The notes: generated from the sequence alone by a model not told the origin. A DNA stretch of 64,000 bases from Brasenia schreberi (GCA_036023115.1 JAYKKT010000086.1:12911501-12975500); one strand, 5' to 3'. Shown: positions 48,050 to 60,984, counted from the stretch's first letter. Made by a program: numbers and translations.

Positions 48050-49050
48050 ATAATTGAGATCCATGTTATTGGCCTTTTGTTGAAGACCTTTGTGATTAAG
48101 GTGCTTCATGTTGGCGGCCTTTTGTTGGAAATTAATTGATATCTTAAGATGCACTTATTGTTATTTGAAAATTTGTTACGATTTTGAAATTAATTGATAA
48201 GTTCGAAAATGTATTTGTTGGAAAACAATACGGGGTATCCTCTTGTGTAAATGAGATCCATGTTATTGGCCTTTTGTTGAAGACCTTTGTGATTAAGGTG
48301 CTTCATGTTGGTGGCCTTTTGTTGGAAATCAATTAATGCTTGAAGATATACTTATTGTTATTTGAGACATTTAAAAAAATGATTGTTGATAATGAGTTGA
48401 ATGTACTTGTATGACTGAGATTCATATTTTTGGCCTTCGGTTGGAAATTAATTGAAAATTGAAAATGCACTTATTTGAAGATTTGTGATCTTGATAACTT
48501 TAAGGTTACTTTTTCGTGAGATTATGGTCTCCATTTGTTGGCCTTTTATTGAAAATCTTTGTGATTAAGATGTTCCATGTTGTTGGCCTTTTGGTTGGAG
48601 AGTAATCAATATTGAAAAAGACTTATAGTTATCTTGATTAACTTGTAAGTGATAGAAGTGTTTTAACAAATTATTTTGAAGATTTGTGATCTTGATAACT
48701 TTAAGGTTGTTTTTTCATGAGATTTATGATCTCCGGTTGTTGTCCTTTTGTTGGAAATCTTTGTGATTAAGATGTTCCATATTGTTGGTCTTTTGGTTGG
48801 AGAGTAATCAATATTGAAAAAGTCTTATAGTTATCTTGATTAACTTGTAAGTAATAGAAGTATTTTAACAACTTATTATTTGAAGATTTGTGATCTTTAT
48901 AACCATAGAATTTGTTTTTTCATGAGATTATGATCTCCGTTTGTTGGCCTTTTGTTGGAAATCTTTGTGAATAAGATGTTCCATGTTGTTGGCCTTTTGG
49001 TTGGAGAGTAATTAATATTAAAAAAGACTTATAGTTATCTTGATGTTATG
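48050..49050 (+). repeat. tandem array of about 200-bp units inside the LTR element
   Basis: Five to six imperfect units share GAGAT(C)...TTGTTGGCCTTTTGTTGGAA...GTGATTAAGRTGYTYCATGTTG. Anchors lie at 48057, 48254, 48418, 48517, 48719 and 48923, giving spacings of about 197-204 bp with one shorter interval. Confidence 0.85.
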
Positions 49051-49199
49051 GTTTTAACAAACCTTGTGAGATCTTTTTAAAAGCATGAAGTTGATTCCTT
49101 TGACTTGTTTTCGATCATTCAAATGGATTATCTTACTTTTGGAACTATAAAATCACTTTTGAGTTTAAAGGATATATAAGGGCCTTGGGAATTGTATAT

Positions 49200-49600
49200 T
49201 TGATTTGAAGGTTTTGAGCTTTGCCTTAAAAAGCTTGTTTGGGTTCGAGTTTTTTCTCAAAACTCGGGTTTGAGCTTAGCTTTAAAGCTTGTTTGACTTG
49301 GTGGGTTTTGAGCTTAACCTTAAAAAGCCTGCTTGACTTGGCGGGTTTTGAGCTTAACCTTAAAAAACTTGTTTGACTTGGTGGGTTTTGAGCTTAACCT
49401 TAAAAAACATGTTTGACTTGGCGGGTTTTGAGCTTAACCTTAAAAAGCTTATTTGACTTCGCGGGTTTTGAGCTGAGCTTAACCTTAAAAAGCTTGTTTG
49501 ATTTGAAAGTTTTGAGCTTTGCCTTAAAAAGCTTGTTTAGGTTTAAGTTTCTCCTTAAAACTTGGGTTTTGAGCATAACCTTAAAAATGCTTGTTTGATA
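49200..49600 (+). repeat. tandem array of 40-bp units inside the LTR element
   Basis: The unit is TAAAAAGCTTGTTTGACTTG then GCGGGTTTTGAGCTTAACCT. Units 49321-49360, 49361-49400 and 49401-49440 are exactly 40 bp, and flanking ones are diverged or slightly longer (45 bp at 49441). About eight copies in all. Confidence 0.92.
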
Positions 49601-50005
49601 TACCAAGGTCTCCTTATAATATCACAAGTTTGTAGTGATTTACGAATCTAGTTATTATAGACAATCCTATTTGAATGATATCAATGTTTTATTTCAAATG
49701 AGTTTCTTGAGAACATCAACTTATTTTTTGGTTTACTCTTTGGATTAGATATTGTACATTGTCTTTGTGATTTCATTAAGATTGAGCAAATGTATGTATT
49801 GATACTTCATTGATTTTCATGCAGGATGATAAACAAGTTAACACATTGATTATGGAATGATGATTTGGAGCTGCTTCAAAGGAAGCTGTGGCAACTTGGA
49901 TACTAATTTTATAGAAATTTTTGTAACAAGTTCATTGAAAATTGAGTTGTACTTGATTTATGTTGGACAAACTTTCGTTCTATACCCCGTAAGTTTGAGG
50001 AGAGG

Positions 50006-50422
50006 TGTTAATGTAATAGGGGCATGGGCTACTAGGGCCCATGCAATCCCCAGCTTGAGGCAGGGCTAGGGCAAGCATGGCCCTGGCCACTATCGTTGGG
50101 AGCTGTCCCAATGGCTAGTGCTGGCCTGGCTAGCAACTAGCCATTGGATCCCAACGGCTAGTGTTGGCCGACCAGCACTAGCTCACTTCTTTTCCCTTCT
50201 TGTTGCTTATTTTTTCTACCTCATATTGTCTATAAATACTCCATCAATTCATAAATAAAGTATGCAGTCTTGTATTGCTTTTTGACTTGTTTTGTATACG
50301 CTTTTGCTCTTGTTTGTTATTCTTGAAGATCGGCATTCGGGATTGAATGCCATTTGACTCTTGGTGACTTGGTGATCTTGATTCGTGCCACATCAACCTT
50401 CGATCATTGACGAATATTTACA
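50006..50422 (+). repeat. 3' LTR of the non-autonomous element
   Basis: 417 bp and collinear with the 5' LTR apart from the rearranged block near 50100-50170. It begins TGTTAATGTAATAGG after a purine tract and ends at 50422. Confidence 0.92.
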
Positions 50423-50903
50423 TTAACAAGAAGAGAAGAAACAACGAATAAATAAATGAACACCGACGATATTGCAACGAACAAATAAATAGAAGTCTCA
50501 AGTAATTACTATTTCTATATTGCAGCCAAATAAGGTTGAGGTGATCCAACTGCTTTCCATCATCGCACCAACAATATCACACACAAACACACACACCATA
50601 ATATGACATCGACAACTAAATTCACGCACACATACATCCATATGCAAAAATAAGAACTCGTGCAAATTTCTTAAAATCTTCTCAATACTCAAACATTAAC
50701 AGGCTAACAACTATAATGTAAATGCTTAAAGCAGGTTAATGGATCATATGATGGATAGAACGGGATATGCTAAATACCAAACTAAATGCAGAAAAGGAGT
50801 ACCCAGTAATCATATGATAGATAATGTATATACATATGATATAACTTTCATATCAAAATTCATATTCTAAACACAATATCTTTGAATCTAAATACATTAA
50901 GCT

Positions 50904-53900
50904 TCAAACTCCAATAGTCTCGATCTTAGTATTTCCTTCACTATCATCTCTAAAAAGGACTGTTTTCATATTTGGTTCATCAAGAGACAATGATGCAACT
51001 TCAAGAATTTCATCTCCCTCAAATGGATCCCAATCATCTCTACCAACATCTCACATTTTTGTCTCACCTTCTACGTAATCCTTACTCTTTCTTGAAAGAA
51101 GACGAATGTTTGAATGAACAAAAACCAAATCTTCACTTCTTTGAGCCTTCAACTTATTTCTTTTATAAGAATAGATGAAGGAATATGTGTTCCAATTTCT
51201 TTCACAACATGAAGATAAGCATGATTGTGAAAGAAGCTTCAAAGCAATCATTTGAAGCTTCAAAATTAATGATCCATGAATAACCCACCATTCCTTTGAA
51301 GATAAACTCCATGACAAATTCTTTTGTCACTTATAGCATTTCTTTTGGATCTTAAAAGAACTTTTGAAGATATTTATTCCTTTATTCACAAATTTCATTA
51401 GCTTTGTGTGGGAATTCTATTAGGAACTTCTTCAAGCCATTTCCTTGTATAATACCTAGAAATTAAAAAACAAAATATCAAGTAACAATATAATAATCAA
51501 ACAAAAAGAAAGTTATTTAAATTATAAAACTTAAAAGAGTTTACCTTGGATTTAGAAAATATGCTGATGTGTAATTTTTGGTCCATCTATCAAATGAGAA
51601 TATCATACACTATTTTGTAGAAGGTGGATTATTTATTCAACTCTTTGCCTTCATGTTGATAAATAGTTGCATTTACTTGCTCAATCATAGAGTCTCATTT
51701 CTCATAAACCAGATGAAGGACTGACTTATTAGTATAGCATAGTCGAAGCATATCATAAATAGGCTTTGTAAAGTTTAAAATATAATCATTCTTATCCCAC
51801 CAAAGATCATTCAAAATCATATCTTTCACAACAGCAGCCTTTGAAACATTATCATCTCTATAATGAGACCACTGGTCACTAATAACCATTCTTTGAATAC
51901 CATGCTTGATGGTTCTTATCTTTTCTAACATAATAATCATCGAAGCAAATCTTGTTTCAGCAACAACAAATAACTTTAGATGCACAAACTATTTATACAT
52001 CACTAACCTCATAAAATGATCCATGATAAATATTTTAATAGCAATAACATCATCAACAACATCCGTTATCTAATAACGCTAGTTATAAGGAACTTCATTA
52101 TTTATAGAGTTCTTAGGCTCACAAATATTTTTCAAAGCAAGGTTTAATGTATGCACTACACATGGTATCCAAAAAACATTAGGATAAACTAATTCAATAA
52201 TCATCCTAGCTGCTCTACAAATATGTGCATTATTTGTTATAACTTACACAATATTTTAAGATTCAATCTCATTAATAACATTCATAATTTTATCTGTAAT
52301 AAAGTTCTTATCTTTTACCTCACCAAAATAATCAATAGAACTTAAAAACATAGGCCCTACATCTGAAATAGCCATAAAGTTAATCAAAGATCTTCTTTGT
52401 ACATCAGTCCGTCTATATGTAACTATGCTTACTCCCTTTTTTCGCCAAGTATCTTTGATAGGTTAAAGCAATCTCACTAAATGAGCTTTTTCTCTACAAT
52501 AGTTTAGTCCTAATAGCATTGTAACTAAGTGAAACAAAACCCAAAATTGAGGTGTTAGAAGCATATTTGAATGCACTAACATAATAAAAGTCTCTAGCTA
52601 CATTAAAAGGCAAACTTGTAGAGTAAAATAACCTTGCTATTTCATGTCAAATGATCCCTTGCTTCATTATTAAATGCTTTTGCTAATTGGCTTTCACTAC
52701 TTTTTCTCTTACTTCCATCAAACGATTCACATGTAGGTGGATTCAAACTTTTAGTTCTAGTAGGTAAGGTAACTTACAATTGTTTAACTTTTTCATATGT
52801 TTATTTCTGAATTTGTCTCATCTCTAAAAGATATTGATTGAGTTATTCGAACTAAATGATGGAACCTCAAAAACAAGAAAGAAGATATATTTAAATAGAA
52901 AGTCCTTCAAGGAGATGCTTGAAATTATGTTGGTACACCTTGTGATATGTGGAACAATATGGCTATATATATTAGGAAAGTGGCGAAAGATGTGTTAGGT
53001 GAATTTAAGAGAGGTGTACCGGCATAAAAAGAAGTTTGGTGGTAGAGTGAAGTAGTGCAAAATAAAATCAATGTAAAGAGGGCATGCTACAAATTACATT
53101 ATTCTAAGAAAACTAGTGAAACTTTAGAGGCTTATAAGAAAGCAAAACCGTCAGTGAAGCAAAAGCTAAAATTTGAGAGGATTTATATAAAAAACTCAAC
53201 TCAAAAAAGGGTGAAAGAGATATTTTTAGGATAGCTAGGGCTAAAAATAAGAAAACTAAAGATTTTAATTCTATTAGATGCATCAAAGATGAGGATGAAA
53301 AATTCTAGTGGCAAATGATGATATAAGAAATAGATGGAAAATTATTTTTATAAGCATTTTAATGAAAATAAAGATGTTAGTATTAGCTTAGGAGAGTTAT
53401 CAAATTAGAAAAATATATAAACCATAATTTTACCGATGTATTCAAAAGAATGAAGTCAAAGAGACTCTTAAACATATAAAGGGCAGTAAATCGGTAGGAC
53501 CAAACAATATTTCTATAGAAGTTTAGAAAATACTAAGAGAAACAAGAATCACTTGACTCACAAGACTATTTAATAAAATATGGAGAAACTAAAAGATGCC
53601 CGAGGAATAGAGAGTGAGTATACTTATACCCATATATAAAAATAAGGGAGACATTTAGAATTATGTGAATTATTGGGTATCAAGTTAATGAGTCATACTA
53701 TGAAATTGTGGGAAAGAATTATCGAACGTAGGTTAAGAAAAGGATCGAGTACAACAGAGAACCAATTTGGATTCATGTCAGGCAAATCTATTGTTGAAGA
53801 GATTCACCTTTTGAGATGTCTTATGAAATATTTTAGAGCAAAAAAGAAAGACCTTCACATGATATTTATTGATCTAAAAAAGCTTACGATAGGGTATCAA

Positions 53901-55040
53901 GGAAGGTTCTTTGGAGAACCTTAGAAAAAAGAGGTATCCCATTGACATACATAAACCTTATAAGAGACATGTACGATAGTGAAAAAATATGTGTGAGAAC
54001 TCATGAAGAAATGACAGACTTCTTTGGAGTTAATATTGGGTTACATCAAGGATCAACTCTAAGTCCATACTTATTTATAATGGTGATTGATGAGTTAACA
54101 AAATATATTCAAGATAAAGTACATTGGTGTATGTTATTTGGAGATGACATTGTATTAGTGGAGGAGTCTAAGGAAAAAGTTAAGAGAAAATTGGAACTAT
54201 GGAGAGAAACATTAGAAAGTAAAGGCTTTCAACTTAGTAGAACAAAGACAGAATATATGGAATGTAAGTTTGATCATTTGATTACTTCCGAGAACATAGA
54301 AATTAAAATTGGCACACATTGCATCCCCCAAAAGAAAAGTTTTAAATACCCATGGTTAATTTTTCAGAGTGATGGAAGAATTGATGGAGATGTTACGCAT
54401 AGAATTATTGATGGTTGGTTAAAATAGAGAGGAGCATCAAATATTCTTTATAATAAGAAGATACCATTAAAGTTAAAAGGTAAATATTATAGAGCAACAA
54501 TTAGACCTACCATATTTTATAGTTCTGAGTGTTGGCCGTTAATCATTATCATGTGTAAAAGATGTGTGTGACAAAAATGAAGATGTTGAGATGGATGAGT
54601 GGTCATACAAGAAAAACCGTATACATAATAAGGTTATTAGAAATAAATTATGTATGACACCAATAGAGGATAAAATGAGAGAATATCGTTTAAGGTAGTT
54701 TGGACATATAGAAAGAAGATCAAAAGAAGAACCTGTAAGATGGTATGAAAAACTATATTTTGAAAGTATTAAAAGAGGTAGAGGACGACCACAAAAGTGT
54801 TTGAAAGAAACAATAAAGAATGATCTAGCTTATTGTGAGTTTGCTAACATGACACATGATAGGGCTCTCTGGAAACAAAGAATCCATGTAGCTGATCCCC
54901 TCTAGTATGGGAAAAGGCTTAGTTGTTGTTGTTGTTGTCTAAAAGATATTGATCAGTAACAGTAAAACAAACAACTATGTTATTTTCTTTTTCCTTTAAT
55001 AAGTGACACTTCACTCTAAAATAAGAGCCTTTGTAACTTA
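50904..55040 (-). pseudogene. hAT transposase pseudogene (DUF659/BED type), interrupted by RTE E
   Basis: The hAT transposase cuts and pastes its element through terminal inverted repeats. Reading the minus strand: the end of a BED zinc finger (YKGSYFRVKCHLLKEKENN, near 55000), the catalytic core with VAETRFASMIIMLEKIRTIK and LNDLWWDKNDYILNFTKPIY (51695-51985), and the C-terminal dimerisation domain with KEWWVIHGSLILKLQMIALK, LLSQSCLSSCCERNWNTYSF and RSEDLVFVHSNIRLL (51051-51317). It then continues DDWDPFEGDEILEVASLS to a stop at 50904. A TGA replaces the expected Trp after GETKM, and other stops and shifts occur at 52000-52800. RTE E splits it at 52839-54937. Confidence 0.88.
52839..54937 (+). 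mobile_element. RTE LINE copy E, 5'-truncated
   Basis: A perfect 16-bp duplication TCTAAAAGATATTGAT lies at 52823-52838 and 54938-54953. The element starts in the connector just after the endonuclease, runs through [20 protein letters not shown] (about 53700), [20 protein letters not shown] (about 54010) and [15 protein letters not shown] (about 54138; the family norm is FADD), and ends in (TTG)n at 54937. Frameshifts and stops are scattered. It lies inside the hAT1 transposase gene. Confidence 0.92.
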
Positions 55041-56269
55041 AAACACAATAGAAGCAGACAAAGTACTACCACTAGCAAACATATTAGATACCTAAAAATA
55101 AATAATATTTAACTATCAATAAACAAAAATAGATTCACAAGTATTAGGCAAAAATATTGCATGATCTCCATAGATAAATGTTGGAACAATAATGAATCAT
55201 AAAAGATGGGGATAATTGCAGGGCACTTCAAGTAAAGCATTCCTTGGGATGAAACTGAATGACTCGGCCTTGATGTCAAATTTACAGCCATGAAAAGGAT
55301 AGGAACAACTCAAGGGTTGATGATTCTCCATGGGGTAGAAGCTTGATGTTCAAAGTCTCGTGTTTAATACACACGTGCAGCATATCTTGTAGGGTTTCTG
55401 CCTAATTCTTGGCTTGCTAAATGCTATCAAAGAAATAAAGGAAAACAATGATCACGGGAAATACTTTATAATAATTAATGATTTTAAACAAGAATAAGGT
55501 TCATGTATTTGGCATATGAAATTATTGATATCTATAGCCACCAAAGAACCAGGAAAAATACAAACAATAAGACAACATGATCCCTTCATTCAAAAGGAGA
55601 ACTTTTTCAAAGGAATGATGAATAAAAAAATTGGCTTCGCTTAACAAGTTTGAAGTTTAAGCAAAAGCATTGGAAGCAAATTGACAATGCTCTTTCTCGG
55701 GCAAGTTACGAAACAACAAAAGTTAATAATCGCAAGACAAAGATGGCAAAGATCCATTATTATGCCTAAGACAAATGACAGTAATGCAAATCGGAAGACA
55801 AAAATCGTCTCATTTCACGATGTTAGGACACAAAAATCGAAAGGAAAGCATAACGGCGATCATTTACACACTCCAGATTCGTTCACTGTAGCTTTTCCTT
55901 TCCATCAAGTAACCGATGAAAAAATATTAGTTACTATAATCTTCATCATTTGCTTTTGCCTTCGAGTAAAAAACTGTCGATCTTCATCTTTCAATGCGAC
56001 ACTTGAAGATAAAGCACAAAGACAGGCGAGAAAGCAAAGTAGCTGAAGATTGCCTTTAATGAGAAGGAAAGGGCGAGCCGGAGGAATGTACTTTTGAGAA
56101 ATCGAAAATCGGAAACCGAAAATTAGTTAACTTGTAAGCAGAGTAGAGAAGGAGAGACGATGGGAATGGGATGCTGAGAATGGGATAGAGTAGAGAGAGA
56201 CGACTGAGAATGGGTGTAGGGTTTGTTTTTATAGGTGATTTTTAGATCGGGTATGGGTCGACCCGATCC
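55041..56269 (-). other. 5' part of hAT1, no exon firmly recognised
   Basis: The rest of the BED finger and the transposase start should be here. An open frame on the plus strand (55681-56046, 121 codons) shows no family motif. Near 56230 TTTTTATAGG could serve as a promoter on the plus strand. Nothing more is supported. Confidence 0.35.
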
Positions 56270-56445
56270 AGTAAGTACCCGATACGGGTACTTGACATAC
56301 TCATATTGAGTACGCGTATCAGTACACGTCTATGCATACCGTTACGTAATATTGGTACATGCCACATGTACCGATATGTGAATCCATACCCGATACATAC
56401 CGGATACACGTATGTAGGCCTCTTTGACGTACGTGTGCAACATAG
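56270..56445. repeat. sub-terminal repeat region of hAT1
   Basis: ACCCGATAC, GGTACATG and related GTAC/ATAC motifs recur many times over 170 bp. Matching motifs occur at the opposite end (44018-44056). hAT elements often carry such sub-terminal transposase-binding repeats. Confidence 0.5.
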
Positions 56446-56823
56446 ATGTCATGTTACCAGCCAACTTCTCTCCTCCCCTTTAACGATCTCTCTCCATCTC
56501 ACCCTCTCTCTCAATCTTTCTCTCTCTATGTTGCTCTTTTGATTTTTGATCTCGCTCTCAATCCCAGCCACTCAGATTTCAAGCAATCGACTTCCCTCAA
56601 GCTTTTTCACAATAGATGTCTCAAATGATTGAGAAATCTGTTGTCGGCAAAGTGACAGCTACTGCATGTCAATGTTCGAAAGAGAGACATGCTCATGGCA
56701 TGTTTTTGTTTCGAGAGGTGCAATTATGACACATCTTTCTTCAAGGAAGGGCATGGCCAAGCTGTGTCACGCTCAACAGGGAAATGTGGCGAAACCACTT
56801 ATGTGTGTAAGGACATGCCCTAC

Positions 56824-56864
<41 letters not shown>

Positions 56865-58260
56865 CATGTAGATATATACATTATATATTGTCATATGTTT
56901 GCTACTTTATATGCAACCAATTCTACATTTTATTTTTTCTCATTCTTTACTAAATTAATCATTAATTCGTATTGCAAGATGATAAGGAATTTACCTAAAA
57001 GTGTTTATTATGATGGAGTAGAATCTTCATATGCGAAATGCTGAAAGTATCGATTATAGTAGAGTAGATTTTGGATATATTACCAATGATGGATTGAATT
57101 TAATTGCAGTAGGTTGAATGATGCATTTGTTGACTAGTCAGATGATGGACTTGACATTTCTTCTGATCGAACTTGTTTATTATCTTGTGTTTATGATAAA
57201 TGCAATGGTTTGCAATCAAGATAGATTGATTTAGTATAAAAAATAATGTTAAGAGGAAGCACAACAATGTTATAATCATTCTTCATTCAAAAGTAAAGCT
57301 GTAAGAAACAAGATATGGCTTGGATATGATAGAATTGTCAAATACAAAAGCAATAAAAACGTGTACGTTGAAAGTAGTTGGTGCCATGAAAGGTATGATA
57401 CTAGTTTTTACTTATAAGAGTATATAGAGCCAATAATTTATGAAAGTTGAATGTAGTTAATTCGATACATAATTATCTCTTTGAGTTTGTATTATGAAGG
57501 ACAAGCATTTGTAGGCAGATTCAGTGATTCTTAATACAATATGAGAAATGCGACGAGCCAAAGATATTGTAGTTCATAGTATATTTTCTAGCAATTGAAG
57601 TATATTAATGGCTTGAACTTAATCATAGAAAAGCGCATTTACAATGAGAGAATACAAATTAAGTAGTCGAATTAACCTCTAACAACTATTATATAAAACT
57701 AGATTGTTACAATAACACACATTGGGAGATACTAGATCGATCAGCTGGCCAATATCTAAGTCGGAAAAGTTATTGTTTTGGTCGCTGGTTTTCTGAAACA
57801 CAGCAGTAGAAAAACCACATTGGCAAGGAAGAAAAGTATCCCCCCTGACAACTTGAAGACGGGTAATTTTCTCTAGTGAAGTGAGAGAAAGGTACCTCTA
57901 TCTGTCACATCTTTTCTAGATCCAGGGTTTATTTATTTCGCAGAATAAAGCCTTTGGTGTTTTTAAAAAGCATCACCTACAAGTATGGGAGAGAAGAGGC
58001 CCACAACAGAAATAAGAGAAATTTTACATATATATCCCCTACAAACCCATTGGATTGTGTACGTAAATCCTCAAGTTAATTACTTGTATAACTCTCCTAT
58101 CTCCAATCTTTTCGACGTATATCCTTCTATAAATACTTTGCCCATTGATTTGCTTAATGAGGACTCTTGACCTCTTGATAACTTTCTGAATTGAATGGTC
58201 CTATTAGTTAACCATCCTGCTATGCCATATAAGTCAACTTGTAAATGACATCTTAGTCAT
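56446..58260. other. no gene recognised
   Basis: Contains a (TA)n run at 56826-56862. Nothing else supported. Confidence 0.35.
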
Positions 58261-58264
58261 CTTG

Positions 58265-58302
58265 TATATATATATATATATATAATATATACATATATAC
58301 AC

Positions 58303-58334
<32 letters not shown>

Positions 58335-58537
58335 ATATATACATACATATATACATACATACACATATATATACATATACATATATATATATACATACAT
58401 ATATACATACATATATATATATACATATATACATATATATATACATATATACATATATATATATATACATATATACATATATATACATATATATATATAT
58501 ATGTCAACAGGTTTAGTTTGGAATGAAGAACACATTT

Positions 58538-58585
<48 letters not shown>

Positions 58586-58620
58586 AACAGGTTTAGTTTG
58601 GAATGAAGAACACATTTCCT
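58265..58620. repeat. TA/TACA microsatellite with a duplicated 42-bp flank
   Basis: A long (TA)n/(TACA)n tract runs from 58265 to about 58500. ATATGTCAACAGGTTTAGTT (continuing TTGGAATGAAGAACACATTTCCT) follows it, then a second pure (TA)n run, then an exact copy of that 42-bp block ending at 58620. The duplication arose around the microsatellite. Confidence 0.9.
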
Positions 58621-59571
58621 AATCCAACTAATTGAATCCTTGCATAACGAGATTAAGATTCGGGTTCATGTTTTGCTTGTAATTGTAAAATCATGAATAG
58701 AATGCAGCCTGTTCAAGTAATTGGTACTTATTGTACTACTAGATTACATTATCCAGTTCTGATTTGGACCTAGATGTAAAAATCGAAACAAATGAAAGTC
58801 CGACTTTTAGTTAGACCTGTCTTTGTTACTTAATGGGATTTGGATCTATTCTTAAGTCTGACCCGCTAACGTTTTTGCGTAACAAAATGGTTTCTACAAT
58901 TATAGAGGAAGAAGAAAAACTAAAAGGTAAAACAAAACTGGCAGGTTACATTGCTTGGTCAGAGAAAGACGTAGATGGTCTTGTCAAGATCTTCTTTAAG
59001 CAGCACACCTACTTGTACTCGTTCCCTCTCCCTACTCAGATATCATGCCCTTCACCTTTGTAACCAGAAAGTGGAAATTAACAAATAAAAACAGAGGAGA
59101 GATCAAAAGTCATAAAAGCAGCTAACTTCTTGCACGCCATAATTTGATTTGTGATCCACACCAACCAAATAAAGGGGTTGACACTTGTGGCTAGACGTGT
59201 GTTTCCAGTTTGCTTAGAATTGTTCTATAGGCGTTTAGGAATCACCAATTTTGGGTCCAGTTTCGGGTTCAGTTTTGGATATGGTTTCGAGTGAGTTTAA
59301 GTTCATTTTCAGTTTTTAAGTAATATATACTTCTAATATTATGGATTTATCATATATGTAACTATGTAAGTACATGTGTAATGTACATATCACAAATATT
59401 AAATTATATATAAGACATACTTAAGTTTTTGACATAATAAATTATAACCATGTATGAGACATGATTGGGTTGGTCATAATTCACTTTTCTTTTAATTATG
59501 CCTCCTATGTATCTTCTTGAGTGGAGAGAATTCACAGTCCACATAGTGTTCTTACTTTTTTGTGGAACCCC
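58621..59571. other. no gene recognised
   Basis: Nothing supported. Its right part should be the 3' flank of the hAT2 transposase. Confidence 0.3.
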
Positions 59572-60976
59572 TTACCTAAATTGATAGACTTTGAACTTGC
59601 CTGTATTAGTTTCTCCTTCAGTAATATAAACGTCTCTCATGTATATGCCAACTGGTACTTCATGCTCCTATGTGTAGACGTGAATTTTTATTTCGAAACC
59701 TATGTAGAGATTTAAAATGAAATTCCCAAACTACGTCGTGTGTGCGAGCGTGATTGATTTTCTAATTTCGTATAGCGATTGTGGACAAGTGAACTTTTGT
59801 CAAGGTAGGCTTTATTGAACCAATGCTAAAGGGTCAGCCCAGACACTTTGAAAATTATTCGAAATCCAGTAAGTTTTCAAAAAACAAAATTCCAATTTCA
59901 AAGGTTTGACAAAATCATGATTTTGGTTCTTGACTTAGAAATATTTCAAGTCTTGAAAAATAAAAACCGATTCTGTTTTCAGAGCCTTGTTTCTGATTTT
60001 TTTGAAATAGTTTTGAGTTTCCAAAAATTTTGAAAACTTTACAAAGAACAGATTTTTATGTACACATTCAGAAAATATTTTTATTTTTATTTTATATGCT
60101 ATATATTATTGTAATTAAATCTGAAAAATACCTCACTCATACATTTAGAACAAACCTATGCTAGAAAATCAGAGGTTTAGGAAAACTACTATATTTTTAC
60201 GCTCAGACCTCTGATTTCTATGAGATTAGTCTTGCTGAAAATATATGGATTTCTGATTTCTAATGAGACCATTTTTAATCAAATTGGCTTATTGTGCACA
60301 AAGATATTAAGGAATAATCCAACCTGTGTGGCAGGAACTTTTGGTTTTTCAGAATCTGTTCTGATTTTTATAAAACTTTTCTGATTTTATTAATGATGTT
60401 TAACAAGCCCAAAATTCTCAAACATTTTATCATAAGTACATATGTATGTCTGTATCATAAGTACAAATTTTTTAAATATTTGGAGTAGGAAATAATGAAG
60501 TATAAATCATTTACCAAACGTGTGCAGAGTGTAGAAAAACAGGTTTTAGATTTTCAGAATCATGCTTGTGTTTTAATCTGAATCAAAATTGAATCTACAA
60601 CTATAAAACAACAAATTAAAACCTAATTATTACATGAACATGGGGAGATTAAGAGGTTTATAATCTCACATTGTGTCATGAAGTAGAAAGAATCAACCTT
60701 TAAAGTATATAATGAATAACGTATGAACGAAAGAAAGATGGGGCAACATATGAACCTTGATCAATACATCTTCATGGAGACTTAAGCTCCTTAATTATAG
60801 CTCCATAAGATTTAATAAAAGAGGAGATGATTGAAGAAAGAATGGACCTGTGGCAGAAGGTGGAGGACGGCTAGCAACTGGCGATTGGCGGCAGTCAGCA
60901 ACCTTCTTCCTTTCTCTCCCTCTTGCTGAATGGTTTGCTAAACTCGGATTGATGGTTTGCAGCACCTTTGAGGCCC

Positions 60977-60984
60977 CTTTTATA
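60977..60984 (-). promoter_or_regulatory. LTR TATA box (copy 2)
   Basis: TATAAAAG on the minus strand in the same context (CCTATAAAAGGGG) as 24944 in copy 1. Confidence 0.62.

Larger units (their letters stand above)
45938..50422 (+). mobile_element. complete non-autonomous LTR retrotransposon (LARD-like)
   Basis: LTRs at 45938-46336 and 50006-50422 start TGTTAATG and end TTTACA. A perfect 5-bp duplication TTAAC flanks the element (45933-45937 and 50423-50427). The primer-binding site TGGTATCAGAGCC (initiator tRNA-Met) begins directly after the first LTR at 46337, and a purine tract (GAGGAGAGG) directly precedes the second. The 3669-bp interior has no gag or pol: open frames are short and unrelated, and it is mostly T-rich sequence with two tandem arrays. 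It would need proteins from another element to move. It is intact in structure and younger than the hAT1 region it sits in. Confidence 0.93.
43997..56445 (-). mobile_element. putative large hAT element (hAT1) with nested insertions and a MED13 fragment
   Basis: The ends resemble each other as inverted repeats: CTACGTTGCATGGATATGGG at 43997, and CTATGTTGCACACGTACG on the reverse complement ending at 56445. Both sub-terminal regions are rich in GTAC/ATACCCG/GGATAC motifs. Inside lie a DUF659/BED-type hAT transposase pseudogene, RTE E, a non-autonomous LTR element and MED13 exons. Flanking octamers (AATGTATG and ATGTCATG) are similar but not identical, so the duplication is not proven. The limits are inference. 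Confidence 0.45.
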
